Part shown: positions 54,799-56,427 of the stretch, in pieces
How positions within the stretch are numbered: position 1 is the stretch's first letter
Layout of the letters: every line of letters starts with the position of its first letter
NCBI GenBank assembly: GCA_022844005.1
Contig: JALHMN010000005.1
Location: 1 to 56,427 of the forward strand
Source of the DNA: a bacterium
GTDB taxonomy: Bacteria; Pseudomonadota; Alphaproteobacteria; Ferrovibrionales; Ferrovibrionaceae
Length of the DNA: 56,427 nucleotides
Direction: 5' to 3'
Translations under genes and position numbers: made by a program
Notes under the pieces: model-generated
Database searches by the model: none
What the model was told of the DNA's origin: nothing
The model's input: only the letters and a program-made list of their open reading frames with translations

Positions 54799-55814
54799 CG
54801 GTGATGGTCTTGAACCAGTCTTCGGCATAGGTGGCTTCGAGGGCGCGGGTTTCCGGTGGGGCGTCCGCCGCGCTGACGCCGCCCGCCCCTTCGACATCGG
54901 CGAGGAGGCCGTTCCGGGGGCTGTACACACCGGCGATGGAGATGCCGTAGTCCGGGGCCACCAGGCTGTAGCAGGTGTTGATCAGCTTCGGCTGGGCCGG
55001 CGCGCGGCCGGCCAGCAGCGCGGCCACGGCGGCGGCGCAGGCCTTGGCTTGCGCATTGGCGGCGAAGGCCGATTTCGGCATGGCGCCGGCGATGGCGGCG
55101 TCGCCGATGACATGGATGCCGGGTTGCAGGCGGGATTCGAAACTGACCGGATCGATCGGGCACCAGCCCGAGCGGTCGGCGACGCCAGCGCTTTCCGCGA
55201 TGGTGCCGGCGCGCTGCGGCGGGATGACGTTCACCACCGCGCCTGTGTGCTTGCCGAAATCGGTCGAGAGCGTGCGGGTTGTGTGCCGGCACCGACATGA
55301 GGACGGTGCCGCCGTCTTCCATCGCTTCCAGCTGGCGGCGGAGCAGGCTGGTCTGTTCGCCCGCCTTCCAGGCATGCGGCAGGGTTTCGGCGGCGCCTGC
55401 GTCGTAGCCCGGCAGAGCGTCGAAGCGGAGCTCGATGCCCGGCGACAGGATCAGGCGGTCGTAGGGGAGTGCCGTGCCGTCGGCGAGGCTGACGCGGCGG
55501 GCCCGCGGGTCGATGCCGGTCGCTGTCTGGTGGATCACGGCGAGGCCCGCGCGGCGGATGGCGTCGTAGCCGAAGCGCTGCTGTTCCAAGGGGCGGAGGC
55601 CGCCGATCACGGCGTTGCTGAAGGGGCAGGCGGTATAGGTGGCGTTCGCTTCGAGCAGGGTCACGTCGATGCCGGCGCGCTTCAGCAGGCGGGCCGCGGT
55701 GGCGCCGCCGAAGCCGCCGCCGATCACGACGACCTTCGGTGCCGCGCTTTGCGCCAGCGCCGGCGCGGCCAGCGCCGCCATGCCGGCGATGACGCCGCGG
55801 CGGCTCGGCCTCAT
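54782..55814 (-). pseudogene. fccB: Flavocytochrome c sulfide dehydrogenase flavoprotein, broken
   Basis: The 5' part is typical FccB/SoxF: Tat signal [21 protein letters not shown] motif [17 protein letters not shown], and [10 protein letters not shown] with the Cys that binds FAD covalently in relatives. After [11 protein letters not shown] the frame is lost near 55265 and continues one base off as [18 protein letters not shown] to a normal C-terminus ([19 protein letters not shown]). The joined product is about 343 residues against about 420 expected. Missing is the central part, including the RCPPGPYER segment with one redox Cys. Frameshift plus deletion implies loss of function. Confidence 0.85.
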
Positions 55815-56098
55815 TTCGCGCCGCTCAAGGAGGCGGCCAGGGCGCGGATCTCCGCTTCCGAATAGCCTCTGGCGATGCGGTCCATCACGGTGGCCGGGCG
55901 GCTGCCGGCCTTGAAGGCCAGCATGGCCTCGACGATTTCCGCAGCCGAGCGGCCCTTGATCGCCGGGATGGCGGCGCCGACGCGGGGCGCGGCCGCGTGA
56001 CAGCCCGAACAGCTTGCCGCCGATTGGCCCGCCGCCGGTTGCGTGAGGGCCGGCGCCGAAGCCAGCGCGAGGGCGGCGGCGAGCGCCGCCCGCCTCAC
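55811..56098 (-). CDS. fccA: Flavocytochrome c cytochrome subunit FccA-like
   Basis: A 95-residue monoheme cytochrome starting GTG 56098 ([20 protein letters not shown], signal peptide). The heme motif is C30-S-G-C33-H34. The distal segment [20 protein letters not shown] is the FccA/SoxE pattern with the Met ligand. It would accept electrons from FccB, whose gene follows by ATGA overlap but is broken. It overlaps the preceding oxidoreductase gene by GTGA. Confidence 0.88.
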   Translation of the reverse strand: MRRAALAAALALASAPALTQPAAGQSAASCSGCHAAAPRVGAAIPAIKGRSAAEIVEAMLAFKAGSRPATVMDRIARGYSEAEIRALAASLSGAK

Positions 56099-56427
56099 GC
56101 GCTGCTCAGGTCGTGGTTCTTCAGCGGCAGTTGGCGGATGCGCTTGCCGGTGGCGGCGAAGATGGCGTTCAGCACCGCCGGCGCCGCCACCGCGATGGTG
56201 GGTTCGCCCACCCCGCCCCAGAAGCCGCCGGAGGCCACGATCACCGTCTCCACCGCCGGCATCTCGTCCATGCGCAGCACCTGGTAGGTGTCGAAATTCT
56301 CCTGCTCGATCTTGCCGTCCTTCAGCGTGCATTCGCCGTAGAGCGCCGCCGACAGGCCGTAGACGAAGGAGCCTTCGACCTGGGCCTCGATCTGCTGCGG
56401 ATTGACCGCGTATCCGGGATCGGTGGC
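56095..56427 (-). CDS. IorB-like molybdenum oxidoreductase large subunit, C-terminus (partial)
   Basis: The last 110 residues of an aldehyde oxidase/isoquinoline 1-oxidoreductase beta-type subunit run off the window edge (frame open at 56427). Family segments are [38 protein letters not shown], and [20 protein letters not shown] with the catalytic Glu. It overlaps fccA by GTGA, so a molybdenum hydroxylase appears co-transcribed with the sulfur genes. Confidence 0.9.
   Translation of the reverse strand, partial: ATDPGYAVNPQQIEAQVEGSFVYGLSAALYGECTLKDGKIEQENFDTYQVLRMDEMPAVETVIVASGGFWGGVGEPTIAVAAPAVLNAIFAATGKRIRQLPLKNHDLSSA

Overview
The window is high-GC DNA with tightly packed, overlapping operons. 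Gene content (nar operon with fused NarK, multi-gene che operon, sox/fcc genes, HAAT-type ABC transporter, several molybdenum hydroxylases) suggests an alphaproteobacterium, perhaps near Rhodospirillales. That placement is inference; there is no rRNA or tRNA gene to test it.

Left part (1-14400): the last 22 codons of a PEP-CTERM protein and its terminator, then a stretch with an orphan frame and IS21-like end repeats. A minus-strand nitrate respiration operon follows, running narK (fused double transporter), narG, narH, narJ, narI, a PpiC-type prolyl isomerase, a 93-residue unknown, moaA, mogA and a membrane protein. A divergent cysteine-free Crp/Fnr regulator and an FNR/DNR-type box sit at its head, so transport, enzyme, maturation and cofactor genes are all in one unit.

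Middle (14400-30870): two truncated genes (IS4-type transposase tail, alpha/beta hydrolase tail) mark a junction. Beyond it is a catabolic cluster: an orphan ring-hydroxylating dioxygenase beta-like protein, two amidohydrolases, a four-gene branched-chain-type ABC importer with a permease-ATPase fusion, a three-subunit xanthine dehydrogenase/CO dehydrogenase-type hydroxylase, a second lone large subunit, and a 2-oxoglutarate/Fe(II) oxygenase. Uptake and degradation of a nitrogen-containing organic compound is the likely theme; the substrate is unknown.

Chemotaxis operon (31183-42638): STAS, CheY, CheA, CheW, two near-duplicate MCPs, CheW, CheR, CheB, a soluble MCP-like protein with a CheZ-like DxxxQ motif and a CheZ-like C-terminal tail, and a lone receiver. 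A strong hairpin abuts the first start codon. A YgiQ-type radical SAM gene follows.

Right part (44868-56427): a mosaic defence region. A class II Fic gene is flanked by palindromes and a 77-bp direct repeat. A lower-GC SIR2-type gene overlaps a 600-residue partner and may be one protein split by a frameshift. An abiEi/abiEii pair with a broken toxin lies between two copies of the soxA 3' end. The rest is a minus-strand sox/fcc operon (iorB-like partial, fccA, broken fccB, soxX, soxY, soxZ, soxA) interrupted after soxA, with no soxB in view. No CRISPR array, tRNA or rRNA was seen.
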